64,000 nt of DNA from Lepus europaeus (GCF_033115175.1 NC_084842.1:33687549-33751548); one strand, 5' to 3'; shown: positions 1-12,412, counted from the stretch's first letter. Notes: generated by a model from the letters alone, not told the origin. Program-made: numbers and translations.

Positions 1-416
1 ATGGCACGAGCACAAGTAATAAAAAGGGACACTTCAGGGTGCATAATAAGATGAAAAATGTTGATATGTTTTGCAAAGAAGATAGTCTTGAGAAATTAGT
101 AGAAAATGAGGCTGAAGAAATGGTAAGCAGTTTGGATTTCATTTTAAGTGATTTCTAACTTATTCTGAAGTGAGAACTATTGAACTAATATCAGTGAAAT
201 GATCAGATGTGTAATGTTTTCTTCATGCTGCCATCAGCATCAAGCCATGTTAGTAGACCAAAGGTATTGCAACAAATTAGAGGACAATTTAAATAGTACT
301 TTCATATCAGAGAATGTGTGCACACATGTAGAGTCTGTATATAAATATGTGCACAATTAAGGGTACACATTTCATTTTAAGAAATAATAGGAGAGCTTTT
401 AATATACGTAAAAGGT
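1..416. other. Unassigned AT-rich DNA
   Basis: I recognise no gene, repeat or RNA here. The sequence is AT-rich with short purine runs and no long open frame. Confidence 0.5.
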
Positions 417-615
417 ATTTATTCAGCAAATATTTATTGAGGATTTTATGACAAGTGCTAGTCTCTTTCTCTAAAGGAGCTTAGAATCTCAGTGGGAGAA
501 ACAGGCAAGAAGGCAAGCATTTCATGTTCTGTCTACTCTAATAGAAGTGTACAAAATAATTAGTAGCAGAGGAGAAAGAGTGACTAAAATCTTTCAGGCA
601 AGACAAGTGTGAGGA
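417..615 (-). repeat. L2 LINE 3' end fragment
   Basis: The start (ATTCAGCAAATATTTATTGAG) is the reverse complement of the L2 3' terminus, and it is followed by a diverged match to the next part (GAGCTTAGAATCTCAGTGGG resembles GGAGCTTACATTCTAGTGGG). L2 is an ancient, inactive LINE shared by mammals. No target duplication is visible, as expected at this age. The right boundary is uncertain. Confidence 0.55.
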
Positions 616-2944
616 GGATCAACAAGGCAGCCACTACAATGATTCAAGATAAGTCATGATGGCTTGAGCCATAACAAAGGCAGTGTACCTGTGGACATGA
701 GACAGATGGAAGATATTTTCAAGTATGTACCTGGAGTCCCACTGCATGGGAGGGCAAAAGAGGACTCCAGCATTAGTGATAGATCCCTGCTGTAGACAAC
801 AACCAGAAAGTTCAATAGAAAAATCAAATATTTTAAATAGTTTACACTGTGAAGTCACTTGGTGTCATCTCCATTACTAATCTCTCATCTTTTTTCTTTC
901 TTTCTTACTTTAGCTGGGCTCTGCTTTGTAAACTGTGAACCTAAATGAGTGGTTTTCACCACAATATCTCCATTAACCTTGGTTATAGGAATACAGAAAT
1001 ATGTTTGGTCTCAAACCATTTCCCATAAGGGATAGTAATACAAAGAATCTTCAAATACTTTATGGAAAATACATATTGCAAAAAGTATTCATGCATTTTA
1101 AACATTTTTGCACCAGAAAAAACCATATTTTTAAATCTTATTTTTCCTTGAACTTTTTGAAATATCCTTGTATGTTAGGTGATTTGAATAATTGTTCCCA
1201 AACTTTTCTATATGATCACTAAAATATCTCATTAATATGTGGGTCAGTCTTTGAAGTAAAATGGGGTATCAGATTTATCTGTTTTTCCAGCAGAAAAACT
1301 ACTGGAAAGAGCTAAAAGTGCTTTAATTGTTGAAGAGTGTAGGTCCAGAGATCTGAGATGGCTTTCTCTCATGAATGTGCCCTCAAATGGATTGTTCTCT
1401 ACTGGAGATTGAAAGGACTCTGCCATCAGAGTTAACTTTGTGGCTGTTGAACAGTCACTTTATATGGTGGGTTCTTTTTTCACATGGAAAGTTTATCCCA
1501 CTCAAAGACAAATGAGCAATGACATCTCTTCCCAACTGGAAGTGTATAATCTCAGTGTGAACAGCTGTTGGAACAATTGTGGGTGAAAATTTTGCTCTAT
1601 AGAAAACAACCTTGATGAACGTACATGGTCACATTGCTTTCAGGACTAATGTCCATCTGTTGGACTGGCTGAGTGCCTGTTCACTTGTTGGTAAGCCTTT
1701 AGGACCTGGAATGCCTCAGTCAACAAGTTCTAGTTATTTCCCCACAACAGCACTGCCCCCTAGATGTTGGATACTCCTTTATCACAGATAAGCTGCAGAT
1801 GGCTGCTGCCTGAGATTTAAATCCCCCTTTGCACAAACTCATTAAAAAAGAGAGAGACAGAGAGAATTCAACATTTATGGAATTTGTATACTGAAGGCCA
1901 GAGTATATTAAATCTGTAATTGGTTTGAGTTTTGTTTATGTTATTCTCTACCTAGAAGAGAGAGGGGCAGCATAGCATGCCATGATCACATATATGAATC
2001 TCCACATGTGGATGTTAATTTGGATTTCATAAAGAAGAGTTGCTTTTCAATTTCCCCTTCTACACATAGAAAATCAAAATATTGAGCCTGAAAAATTTCC
2101 CATTTGTTTGTTTATCTTGATTTCTTTTTTCTTCTTCAGCCATTTTTGGGCACTCTGATTTACTTTTTCATAATATTACTCCAGTTTAGATTTTCCCATC
2201 CATTAACTACTGTATTCAGCCAGTCTTTGTAAGTCCTTTACTTTTTTTACCTTTGAGTCTGAAATACTTCCAGATTATTTCCTTCTTTATTAATTCAGCC
2301 TTCCACTTTGCCATTTTCTGATCTCTACTCATCTTCCAAAAGTATGAATTTTTCACATTTGTGGTTCCTCTGAGAGTAACATCTTTGTAGTTGGTCACAT
2401 TTTACTGATTCCAAGGGAAGCAATGGTATATTCTTTTCCTATACCACCCTCATATGCAAGCTTCCATTTGACACAACAGCAGAAGAACAAGACTGAAAAA
2501 GAATATAACTGTAAGCAGGTAAATTGTTTTCTGCGGGACATGGAGACACATCAATGCTCTTTTCATAAACCCGTGTAGCTAAGAGTCTGGTCTATGTAAG
2601 TCTATGTCGTCTGAGGTCTCTGAACTATCATAGGAACCTCAGACTAGAAAAGGTCAGGTTTAAGAAGTTTGCAACATATGTGAAGAGGTATGTCTACAGG
2701 GTGAATGTTATTATCTTTCTTCCTGTCTCTCTAGCTATGTCTTCCTTCTCCTCAGGCCACAACAATGATGACTTAAGCAAGGCAGAGGCAGAGTCCTTGG
2801 GGACAATGGAAAAACTATGGAAAAAGTATATCCCTTCTCTACCTTGCCCAAGAAGCAGGTATTCATTAGCTTCCATGGAAGCTTATGTAGAATGTGTGAT
2901 TGTTTTTGCATTGTTTCTTAATCAAAGAAATAAATAGCAAATAA
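616..2944. other. Unassigned 2.3-kb stretch
   Basis: No gene or familiar repeat is recognised. Open frames here are at most 85 codons, with no recognisable domain. A 60-codon minus-strand frame at 2216-2398 is lysine-rich but resembles no family I know. A short GA run lies near 1850-1863. Confidence 0.45.
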
Positions 2945-3730
2945 CATTGTATTCATTCTTTACAATTCTTCTATAATTTATCCTTTTTTTACATTCATAA
3001 TGGCTTTATAAGTATTTCTGATTACCATGTGATAATTGTAAGTAATTAAGGGGTATACTGTAATATTTCAAGGCATTTATAGAGCTCATACTGATAAAAA
3101 TCACAGTAATTAGCATTTCTATCTTCTTACCATTTCTTTATGTTTGGAGCTATCAAGCTCCTTTCTTCTAACTCTTTATAAAATCTATAATAGGTATTGT
3201 GAACTGTACTCACCCCACTGTGCTGTGGAGCATTAGATTATATTCATTCTATCTGCTTGTGTTTAGATTCCCAACTTCCCACTATTCTCATCTTCATATC
3301 CTACCTTTCTCAACTTCTGATAGTCACTATTCTACATTCAAATAGAGTATTTTGTTTCTTTTTTTATTTTTCATAGGTGATACAGAATATGCAGTATTTA
3401 TCTATGCCTGGACTATTTCCAGTTACATTTATTTTGCTACAAATATCAGCATTTTATTCTTTATGGATAAATAATATTCTATTATGTATATATATGTATA
3501 TATATATGTATATATATATAAATACATACCACGTTTTTTTATCCAGCCATTCATGGGCACATAGCTTGATTCCATATCTTAGCTATTATGAATAATGCCA
3601 CAACAAACATGGGAGTGCAGGTATCTCCTGGGCTGATTTCATTTCCTTTGAAATTATAAACAGAAGTAGGAGAACTGAATTATATGGTGGATCAATTTTT
3701 AGTGTTTTGAGTATACTTATTGTTTTAATA
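2945..3730 (-). mobile_element. Ancient L1M fragment (ORF2 3' end and 3'UTR)
   Basis: The + strand reads as an L1M 3' region in reverse: the 3080-3330 part resembles the L1MA-type 3'UTR (AGTGCTATAGAACACTAG-like, here CTGTGCTGTGGAGCATTAG), then 3460-3720 resembles the ORF2 end and flank, including GATTCCATATCTTAGCTATT and ACAAACATGGGAGTGCAG. It is heavily mutated with no intact frame. A TA-rich microsatellite has expanded inside it. Confidence 0.7.
3484..3521. repeat. TA/TATATG simple repeat
   Basis: An alternating TATATATATG tract inside the ancient L1M copy. In L1 relatives the same place holds the short GTGTATATATACC motif, so this is probably a local expansion of an L1-derived seed. Confidence 0.8.
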
Positions 3731-3949
3731 AATATTAATAAGTGGATTTACTTGTGAAAATAATGTCCCAGGCATTAGGAAAGACTAAACAAAATGTTAA
3801 TATGTGCCAGAAAGTATGATTAAATTATATTCCCCTTGAACCAACCAATATATTAATAAATCCTTTCATCTCCAAATAGTGTAAATGTTATTAAATTCAG
3901 AAATAATTAAGCCCTACTAAGCATAAAATTACTTAATATTTTTGAGAGC

Positions 3950-4145
3950 CAGTATTGGCCACATTCTGTGTTAAATGATTTGCAAAACAATCTGGTCAAT
4001 ATTCATAATAACACAATGAAATAGATTGCTATTTAAAACATCACTTTGAAGAAAATTGGAGCTCTGGATAGTTAAGTCATTTACTTACCAGGTGGAAGAG
4101 ACAGACACTGCAGTCACAAAACCTGTGTACTTTTGCATTGGTAAA
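3950..4145 (+). repeat. MIR SINE
   Basis: The order of segments fits MIR: a CTGTGTTAAATGATTTGC portion, then AATATTCATAATAACACAATGAA (like the TCCTCACAACAACCCTATGA part), then a degenerate CAGATGAGGAAACTGAGG region, then AAGTCATTTACTTACC and AGGTGGAAGAGACAG. MIRs are ancient tRNA-derived SINEs mobilised by L2. Confidence 0.6.
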
Positions 4146-4199
4146 ACAGGGAGGCTGTTTATCCAGTTTTGGTAATTCTGGATACAGAAAATCTTAGTC

Positions 4200-4291
4200 C
4201 AGGGGTATTCCTCCCTAGGAGCCCCCATCCTGACTGCTGCTGCAGGAGGCTTCTCAAATAAATCTTGCTTTACTCACAAAAAAAAAAGAAA
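4200..4291 (+). mobile_element. 92-bp retroposed transcript end with poly-A tail
   Basis: The insert is flanked by a perfect 13-bp direct repeat GAAAATCTTAGTC (4187-4199 and 4292-4304). Its 3' end has an AATAAA signal (in CTCAAATAAATCTTGCTTT), about 17 bases later the sequence ends in a poly-A run with one G. This is the layout of a 5'-truncated, polyadenylated RNA copied by L1 machinery. The end resembles the R region of class-I endogenous retrovirus LTRs (AATAAA followed by CTTGCTTT), so the source may be an LTR-terminated transcript; that assignment is inference. Confidence 0.65.
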
Positions 4292-4639
4292 GAAAATCTT
4301 AGTCTATACAAATGTGAATGTTAAAGTTTAATGTAAATCATTGTCATTTTAATGTGGATTGGTCCCTTGATTGCACTCAGCAAATTGTTGAATACTTTAA
4401 TCCTTAACATGGGAGTCATGGCAGAGGGCAGGGATTTTTCTTCTCATAGCAAATGTCTCTTTCTGGGAAAAACAAACAAACAAAAAATGCTACATTGTCT
4501 CTCCCATCAGATTTCTGTGTGGTGTGTGTATTGCAATAGGGACAATTTTACAAATATTTTAGTGAGAATTTATTCAAGAAGACCTGAACTGAGAGCTGAG
4601 CTCCTACTACACAGAAAATTGAACTCTACAGTAACTCTT

Positions 4640-4967
4640 TTTTAAAAAGATTTTATTTATTTATTTGATAGGTAGAGTTGCAGACAGTGAGAGGGAGAGA
4701 CAGAGAGAAAGACTTTCCATCCACTGGTTACTCCCAAATGGCTGCAATGGCCAGAGCAGGGCCAATCCGCAGCCAGGAGCCCGGAGCTTCTTCTCGGTCT
4801 CCCACATGGGTGAAGGGGCACAAGTGCTTGGGCCATCTTCCACTGCTTTCCCAGGCCATAGCAGAGAATTGGATTGGAAAAAGGGCAGCAAGGACTAGAA
4901 CCAGCGCCCATATGGGATGCTGGCAATGTAGGTGGAGGATTAACCCACTGCACTATAACGCTGGCCC
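4640..4967 (-). mobile_element. CSINE, older tail type
   Basis: Reverse-orientation CSINE with the TTTATTTATTTGATAGGTAGAGTTGCAG tail side at left and the head (AACGCTGGCCCC) at right. It is flanked by an imperfect 14-bp duplication, CTACAGTAACTCTT at 4626-4639 and CTACAATAACTCTT at 4968-4981. Several 75-117 codon frames in this region are SINE frames, not genes. Confidence 0.93.
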
Positions 4968-4981
4968 CTACAATAACTCTT

Positions 4982-7039
4982 GTAAACTTACACTAAGTGC
5001 TATGTTCTGGGATATTCTGTTTTTTCCATAATCTGGAACTATTTTTATAACAACTATTTTATAGGACATAGTAAAACATAAATTTATAGTTATTATGCAA
5101 ATTTAAATAAAGGTCCAAATTTTCATAGTTTTGAAGGAAGTACCAAACAAAGAATCCAGGTACAAATATCTTTAGAGACTGAGTATAATAATATCTTAGT
5201 TTAAATGCACAATGCATCCCTCTTTATATAAATTGTAGTTATTTTTAATACCAAGCAGCAGCCTTTTACTACTGTCATGAAGATCTCAAAAAAATTGTTG
5301 CATATAATAATTCCATTTTTGCTAAAAGAAACATAACAATTTGCTTTTATATAATTATATAAATTTCATTTAATATATGTATGCATGCATATGTTCAATA
5401 AATGTTAAATTATGTTATTTTTATAATGTACATCTTAATGTTGATATGAATATATTGATCTAATACACTGATACAAAGTTATAGTTATGCAAGCAATTTT
5501 AATATTTATACTTATAAAGCAGTATAAAATTGACTATATAGCTATTTAATGTCCCCACAGATATCTAATAATTTAAATTATATCACTTTAGTCTTCAAAT
5601 AAAGTAAAACCTGTGAAACAATATTTTTACTATATGATCCCTGTGCTTTCAAATTTAAATGTTTATGTGGTATCTCTTCTATACATTTGAGAACTTAGAA
5701 AGAAGTTAGATGGTGTAGGTGCTACATGGTGTATCATGTAGCAAACAAAATATAGCCATCCCTGTATTTTCATGCTCTAAGAATATTGGACAGTAGCTTG
5801 CAAAAAGAACAAAATTAGTTTGAAAGAAAGGTTTACATTGGAAATGTGAGGTCCTTAAAATAATCCATCTTAAAGGGTTAACTGATGGATTGTATTGTTG
5901 TTACGTAGGTGACAAGGGTTGGAGTTGGACAATGTGAAGATGAGAAGAAGTAACATCCAGAAAAGAGGTAATATCATTTATTTTGAAAGTAAAATTGGAA
6001 GTTGTGTAACAGCTGATAGATAAATCAACATGAAAGGGTCTTCCCAAGGATATAAAAGTTAGAGCAAGAAAATTTATGAGAGAAAATGCCAGTGTTTCTT
6101 TTGGAATTAAAAATTCTAATGATCTTGTGTTACTAGACATGATAGTTATCTTAATGAGAAAGCCCCAGAGGCCTAAAGGGTTAAATACTTGTAAAATCCT
6201 ACAGGTGCTTTCAAAAATACTGTGAAGTTAGCAAGTGCCTCTTGTTGGTTGATGAGTTTATAATTTTAAACATGCCAACTTAAAGTCTTTTGTCATCCAC
6301 AGTTACATATAATTTGCTGCTCATAAAACTAAAGCGTTGTTGGTTCTGTGTTTAGCTGTCCTCCTATAGGTTCCTATGGATTTTTTCCAGCCACTTCTAT
6401 TGTATTCAGTACTTTGGGATGGCTCTGTAAACAGATGAAGCCAATAATGTATTAACAGTACCAACTGAGAGAAAGTATGGTTAACTGAGGTTACTAAAAA
6501 CAAAAAGCAATTCAAATCAATTGGCAATTTAGAAAAAGAGTTAAAGATTTTAAAAGCTATTATTAAAATTGCTATATTGGTCTATTATGTTATATGTGTG
6601 TACATATTGTATGTCCACATGGGAAAATTTTATTAAGAGTTTTATTTTAATTGGCTTATAGATAAGATTGTCCAAATGTGTGATAGTCTCAGAGGAGCTT
6701 TGGGAGGTCTGTGGAATTTTGATTGTATTTTACTCTGAAAAAAATCAACACATAGGGCATTAATGAATAGTATGTTATATCTTAAAACTGATGGAATAAT
6801 AGCATAGCTCTTCCTGTTATATTTAGTCTGGTATCTTGTTTGTATGTTTTATGGCGATAAACTGGAATAGATTTCCAGAGATCAGTCACCTTTGCAAACT
6901 GAAATAAAAGATGCTTGAGGATCACCATTTTATGCCAAGCTTGTCCTGTTTAATCAAAAGATAAAGAGCTGGTGACTAGCTGCAAAATGATCTGAAAATG
7001 AATCAGATTACACAACTCATGTTGTGTCTTCTCACTACT
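4982..7039. other. Unassigned AT-rich 2-kb stretch
   Basis: Very AT-rich with many TATATA and ATTTAA runs, particularly 5330-5560. No repeat family or gene was recognised and no open frame has plausible protein character. Confidence 0.45.
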
Positions 7040-7265
7040 CCCAGAAGTAGAGTGACAGTGTGGCACTGAGGGAGATACTTAGACTTTGCATTTATAACAT
7101 TCTGAGCTTCAACTTAGGTGAATTGGCTTTTATGAACCTTAATGTTTTCAACTACAAAATGGGGTATATGAATGCCTTTTTTAAATGGATTAAATGCAAT
7201 AATGTATGTACAGGGCTTGGCACAACAAATCTGCCTTAAAATTAATTGTGATTATTATCAATTTT
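7040..7265 (+). repeat. MIR SINE 3' half
   Basis: Recognisable MIR order: CAACTACAAAATGGGGTATATG (from CATCTGTAAAATGGGGATAAT), then GGATTAAATGCAATAATGTATGTACAGGGCTTGGCACA, then a diverged end in ATTGTGATTATTATCA. Left boundary is uncertain. Confidence 0.75.
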
Positions 7266-8272
7266 CAAATCTGAGCCATTCAAGATACAGGGGAGCTTGA
7301 TTTTTGGTTGTATTTCTCTGCTTGTCTTTGCAACCTTGGAGGCTAAGCATCGTCATAAAATATTAACTGTTCCCAAATCATAAGCCATAAAATGTGGATT
7401 TATTTTATGTAGGATTCTTTTATGTAGTCAACCATGAAAGTGAAAAGTGCTTTGATATCTTTTTCCTGTTTAATTCCTCAGCCTCAGAAAACCAAAAAAG
7501 ATTCACTACAGCATTATGTTAATGATCATAGTTTCGAAATGCCCTAGAACCACAATAAATAACCTATGATGTCTGTAACCATTTTGCAACTCATAACCAA
7601 AGGACTTCCCTGACATTTATATTCTCTGTTAAATTCCTCTTACCTATGCCAAAAAGAGGGTATTGATAGGTATGTTTTAAGCTAATCATAGCAAGGCCAC
7701 TGAACCTTATGACCCAAAGCATGTCAGAAGGCTCCGTTCTTAACACAAGCTGTTATTCAATAATGGAGAAACTAACCTATTACTGAACATTAATTAAGGG
7801 TAAAAATATGAACTGTCTGTATATATCTGTATCTTGACACTGCAGAGTGAGATTAGTTGAAACATTTTTATATACTTTAACAATTCAGTATATTCAATGG
7901 TGGCATAAATGTCTCTTGATTTGTCTTTTATTCTGATAGAAATCAGTATGTAATTACCATCAGCTGTTGGTGAACTATAATCTTTTGACCAGACTTGCAT
8001 TATAAGCATTCTTGAAGAGAAACTTACTAGGCTGCAGGGAAGCTGGAGAGCCCATGACCTCATTTAAGACCCTCTTTTAGGGAGAGGGGAGAGTCAGCTG
8101 TGTGTGCGAGGCATTGGAATGGAACAGAATTGTTACAATTCAGTCTTTTAGCTCTTAAAGTCATGTGATCCTTTGAATTCATTATTAAAATCTGAATATC
8201 TCCAGAAGGATTAACATTTTGATCCATTATCAGACTTAAGCAGCAGACTGATTACAAATGTGCATTAACAGA
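7266..8272. other. Unassigned stretch
   Basis: No gene or repeat recognised. An 89-codon minus-strand frame at 7794-8063 shows no domain. Confidence 0.4.
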
Positions 8273-8574
8273 GACAGGTGTTTGGCACAGCAGTTAAGAT
8301 GCCACTTGGGATGCCCACTTTCCATATTAGAATGTTTGGGTTTGAGAGCCGGGATGCCAGCTTCCTGCTAATGTGCACCCTGGGAGGCAGCAGGTGATGG
8401 CTCAGGTAGCTGGGTCCCTGCTACCCACATGGGAGGCCTGAATTTAATTCCAGTTTCCACCTGACCCAGCTCTTGCTATTGTAGGTGCCTGGGTAGTGAA
8501 ACAGTAAATGAGAGATCTCTGTCTCTCAATTCATTTCTCTGCCTTTCAAATAAAACAAAAGCTGTTAAAAAATT
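8273..8574 (+). mobile_element. CSINE, old diverged lineage
   Basis: Plus-orientation SINE with the older internal sequence (CAGCTTCCTGCTAATGTGCACC, GGGAGGCAGCAGGTGATGGC) and a CTGCCTTTCAAATAAAAC tail. Despite its age a 10-bp duplication CATTAACAGA remains at 8263-8272 and 8575-8584. This lineage differs from the common CSINE in its middle third and corresponds to an earlier wave. Confidence 0.85.
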
Positions 8575-8584
8575 CATTAACAGA

Positions 8585-10508
8585 AAAGTGAGAGTGAGAC
8601 AAAAACATTCTTTCTTGTCAAGGTTGTCCCATTCAGTTTTGTCTCAATTCTACCTCTCTAACACACTAGAAAAAGAAATATTTCAGTTGATAGATCATAT
8701 TTATAGGGATCCCCCCAGAAGACATGTTAATTGATTGAAAATAATGTACAATTGAAATTTATCAGAACTACAATAACATTTAAATATATTTTGAATCATT
8801 GGAAAATACAGAATCCCTAGCAGAGTTGTTTGTATAGTATTCAAATAAATTTGACTATAATCCTGCTAAAGTCCTTGGGATAAAACCTAACCACTTGTTA
8901 ATAACAATCTATATCTTACAGAAGTGTCTCTGGAGAAATCAGAAACATTTTATACAATGAACCACCCATCCCTTTGATAATGGCAAGTTAAAATTAAAGG
9001 TTAATATAATGGTGTAACATATAAAAAAGCATGATATATGAAAGCATAAAACAAGATGCCATTTTAAGTGACAGAATACAAATTGATGACAGAATACTGC
9101 TGGCTCATGACAGGAGGGAAGTGAAGCCTAGAAAAGTTGTCTGAGGTTATGGAGTGAAGCTGAGAGGTTTTTTAAATAAGATACATGATTCCCTGCCCTT
9201 GAGAGAGGAGAGAATTGCCATGACTATAAACGAGTGTAGACACACTTATAAAATAAAATCTGTATCTTCATTTAGCATCATGGATATAATAAAACTTCAA
9301 AATGGTTAACTAAATTTAAAGGTACTTTGACATGCCCATAGACATCAACACATTGGAATTTTGCCTTATTTATACCTCTGAACTTTGTGGGGAGAGGAGG
9401 TGGCTGAGATAATGTAAGTAAGATTATCTAGAACCCAATCCCAAATTAGAAACTATCCAACCATAGAATCTCCTATAGCAAAGCTTCCCAAATAGTAAGA
9501 TAAGTCTACCTTCCTGTCTATAATCATCTAGAAAACTTGTTAAAGAAAGTTTCTTTAGATGTTGAATGTTGGTCTTTACCTTTTTTGAGTGTCATGAACT
9601 GAATAAAAATTGTTAATAAAATTAACAAGTGAAAACAGACCTTAATAACATGGCCCTACTCAGAGTAAGGGGCAGTCAAAAATGCAGACTGCATGCACAA
9701 GAAAAGAGTAAATTCTGAAGAACACCTATTTAATCTGAGTCATAAAAGGTGACTTTTTTATGTGTTTCCTAACACCTGCTGAAATGTACATTTTAGTGTT
9801 TCCTTACATTGTAAGTAAATGAATAAACACATGTTACATCATCTACCAACAGTTGGCTTCATGTTGACAAGTCTTCAGTATCTGATCTAAGACATGTATA
9901 TACACATATAAATTTATATAACAGTTAACAATGTGTATTCTCTTATGGAGTTGTTCAAATAAGATTTTATTCACACATTCTTTAAAATGTTTCATATCTT
10001 ATTTAGAAGTACTATATGACTGTAGTCAATGTTGTAGTGTTTAAAGGCTAAGTAGAAGTTAGTATGTTGAGAGTAGTAAGTAACAAAAGTTATTAAGGGA
10101 AATGATGTTTGAAATAAGAAAGGTTTGTATCTTCCCAAAACCACCATGGTAAAAAGAAAGAGAAGTTTAAAAGAGTGAGAAATTATGCAATGAATGGAAA
10201 CAGTGGATTCTCTCAAGTCTGGTAATGATTTCTTTTGAGTAAGTGAATTAGCAGATGGCCTAGGCTATGCTGTTATTATGGTTTAGTCATAGTGGTTTAA
10301 ACAGTAATGATTTATTTCTCTTTCATTTCATATGTCTATTCTGAGTGAGCCAAGACTCCCCTCAACACTGTCTTCATTCGGGCTAATAGGACATATACTC
10401 TATGCACTATGACTGGTAATCAGTACAGGGAAAAAGAGAAGGCACAGACACTTGTGGACTGACTCATAAAGGTTTTAGTCTAGAAACTATAGGATTTAGT
10501 TCATAAGA
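8585..10508. other. Unassigned 1.9-kb stretch
   Basis: AT-rich DNA with no recognised gene or repeat. 10220-10470 has a somewhat more balanced composition and could be an old interspersed repeat I cannot name. Confidence 0.4.
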
Positions 10509-10517
10509 GCTCATTTG

Positions 10518-10631
10518 AGAGAGCGGGAGATGGGAGGGGTGCGAGTGGGAGGGAAGTTATGGGGGGTGCATTGTAATCCATAAACTGTACTTTGGAAATT
10601 TATATTTACTAAATAAAAGTTTTTAAAAAAT
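10518..10631 (+). mobile_element. 5'-truncated L1 3' end (114 bp)
   Basis: Carries the lagomorph L1 3' end: GA/GGGAG-rich tract, GTGGGAGGGAAGTTATGGGG, CATTGTAATCCATAAACTG, TACTTTGGAAATTTATAT and ACTAAATAAAAGTTTTT plus A-tail. A 9-bp duplication GCTCATTTG flanks it (10509-10517 and 10632-10640). Confidence 0.88.
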
Positions 10632-11000
10632 GCTCATTTGTCAAAACAACATCAAGGCGGCCAGGAAGTATGTGATCCAAGTACCCAGAAGTGAAGACAA
10701 CTGACTATTTGATGTACAGTACTAATGACTATAATAGTCTAATATTTCTGTGCCTCACCCTCTAATAAGAAAAACATATAACCTTCAATACCTACAATAT
10801 ACAAGTGACACTATGTCTCCATTTATCCAGATATGTTTCCTAATGGCCTAAAAATCTGTGTCCCAGACAAATTACCACCCAACCCCAACCCCAATATGCA
10901 GTGGTAGGACAGGATAGATAAGTATAACTATCAGGAAAGGAGTTTAATGGCAAGCATAGAAAAGGCTCTGGTCTGTAGGAATTATAAAACCATGCTGGAC

Positions 11001-11362
11001 AGCTGGCGCCGTGGCTCAATAGGCTAATCCTCTACCTGCAGCCCCGGCACACCGGATTCTAGTCCCAGTTGAGGCGCCAGATTCTGTCCCGGTTGCTCCT
11101 CTTCCTGTCCAGCTCTCTGCTGTGGCCCGGGAGTGCAGTGGAGGATGGCCCAAGTGCTTGGACCCTGCACCCGCATGGGAGACCAGGAGAAGCACTTGGC
11201 TCCTGGCTTCAGATCAGCGCGGTGCGCCGGCCGCAGTGCGCCAGCCACAGCGGCCATTGGGGGGTGAACCAACAGAAAAGGAAGACCTTTCTCGCTCTCT
11301 CTCAATGTTCACTCTGCCTGTCAAAACAAACAAACAAACAAACAAAAAAACAAACAAAAAAA
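11001..11362 (+). mobile_element. CSINE, young GC-rich lineage
   Basis: Starts at AGCTGGCGCCGTGGCTCAAT, carries the B-box-like region, the GC-rich young-type insert (ATCAGCGCGGTGCGCCGGCC), then a CTCTGCCTGTCAAAAC end and an (AAAC)n tail. Flanked by CATGCTGGAC (10991-11000) and CATGCTAGAC (11363-11372). Confidence 0.95.
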
Positions 11363-11372
11363 CATGCTAGAC

Positions 11373-12398
11373 AAATGTCATGAGGGCCCATTACACAGGG
11401 AAAATGGAGAATGGCTCTTTTTAGACTAAATCTGGTTACAGTATTACAAATAAAGCCAGTTAATATATGCAAAACTAAATTTGTTGTAATTTCATCTATT
11501 AAATCTTGAACAGAAAAATATTTTTAGTTACATGTCCATGATTCCTTTGATTCTCCCAAAAGTGCTTTGATTACTTATTCCTTTGTTATCACCCTCCTCT
11601 GATCATATCTGAAATACAGATGAAACTATGATGGGATAGCCTCATTGTAGGTTAACTAGATTGCTTAGCCTGTTCTCAGTCTTGCAGAAAGTTAGAGATT
11701 GTTAAATTTGAACTAAAACTGCTCCCACATATTTAAGTTCAGCTTCAAGGTTTCTCCATACATAGTGGATTATGACCTAACTTAATTTGTAAGCAGGTTA
11801 AAATATACTCTTTTCCAAGTATCTGAGTCTCAGATAATAATCACAAGTGACCAACTGTTCAAAACATGTCCAAATAAGACAGGTGGTAACTCTTACCAGT
11901 CAGATCATCTCTGTACCTTACTACTATTTTCTGTAATCACCTCCGTTTCCCCAGCCATAAGTAAAACCTGTCCAGGTAGTAGAGCAAGCATCCTAAGCCA
12001 CTTTTGGCATTAGATCTTTCCAGGTTCTAGAATCACAAATACAGTTAGTTAAGATCTGCAAAACTATATTTGTTGTAATTTTGTCTTTTAGCAGTACAAA
12101 ATTCACTTTAATTCTTGAAGAGGCATCTATTTTTTGGTCCATACCCATGATTCCTTTAAACGCTCCTAAAATCTTAGCAACTTTAAAAATCTGCTCAGTT
12201 ACACAGTAGCCACAGCCAAAATCCTATCTAAAAATTTCTTATATTCACAATATTTGTGTTCTGCCCAAGATTTTTCTCTCTTTCAACTTCATTACAGACC
12301 TTTGGCTAATGAGGTTGATGTGGGAGATCCATACTTTAAGTCTCTGTTCTCTGGTTAATTTCATCCAGTTGAAAGGACTTATGATGTGCTACCTTAGT
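11373..12398. repeat. Non-coding stretch containing two diverged direct repeats
   Basis: Segments around 11432-11590 and 12017-12190 align to each other by eye: both contain GCAAAACTA-ATTTGTTGTAATTT, then ATTAAATCTTGAA / TTAATTCTTGAAG, then CCATGATTCCTTT, then CTCC-AAA. They are about 585 bp apart in the same orientation. They could be duplicated parts of an old unclassified element (possibly ERVL/MaLR internal sequence on the minus strand); I cannot name it. Confidence 0.4.
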
Positions 12399-12412
12399 CC
12401 ATTCAAAGTTTT

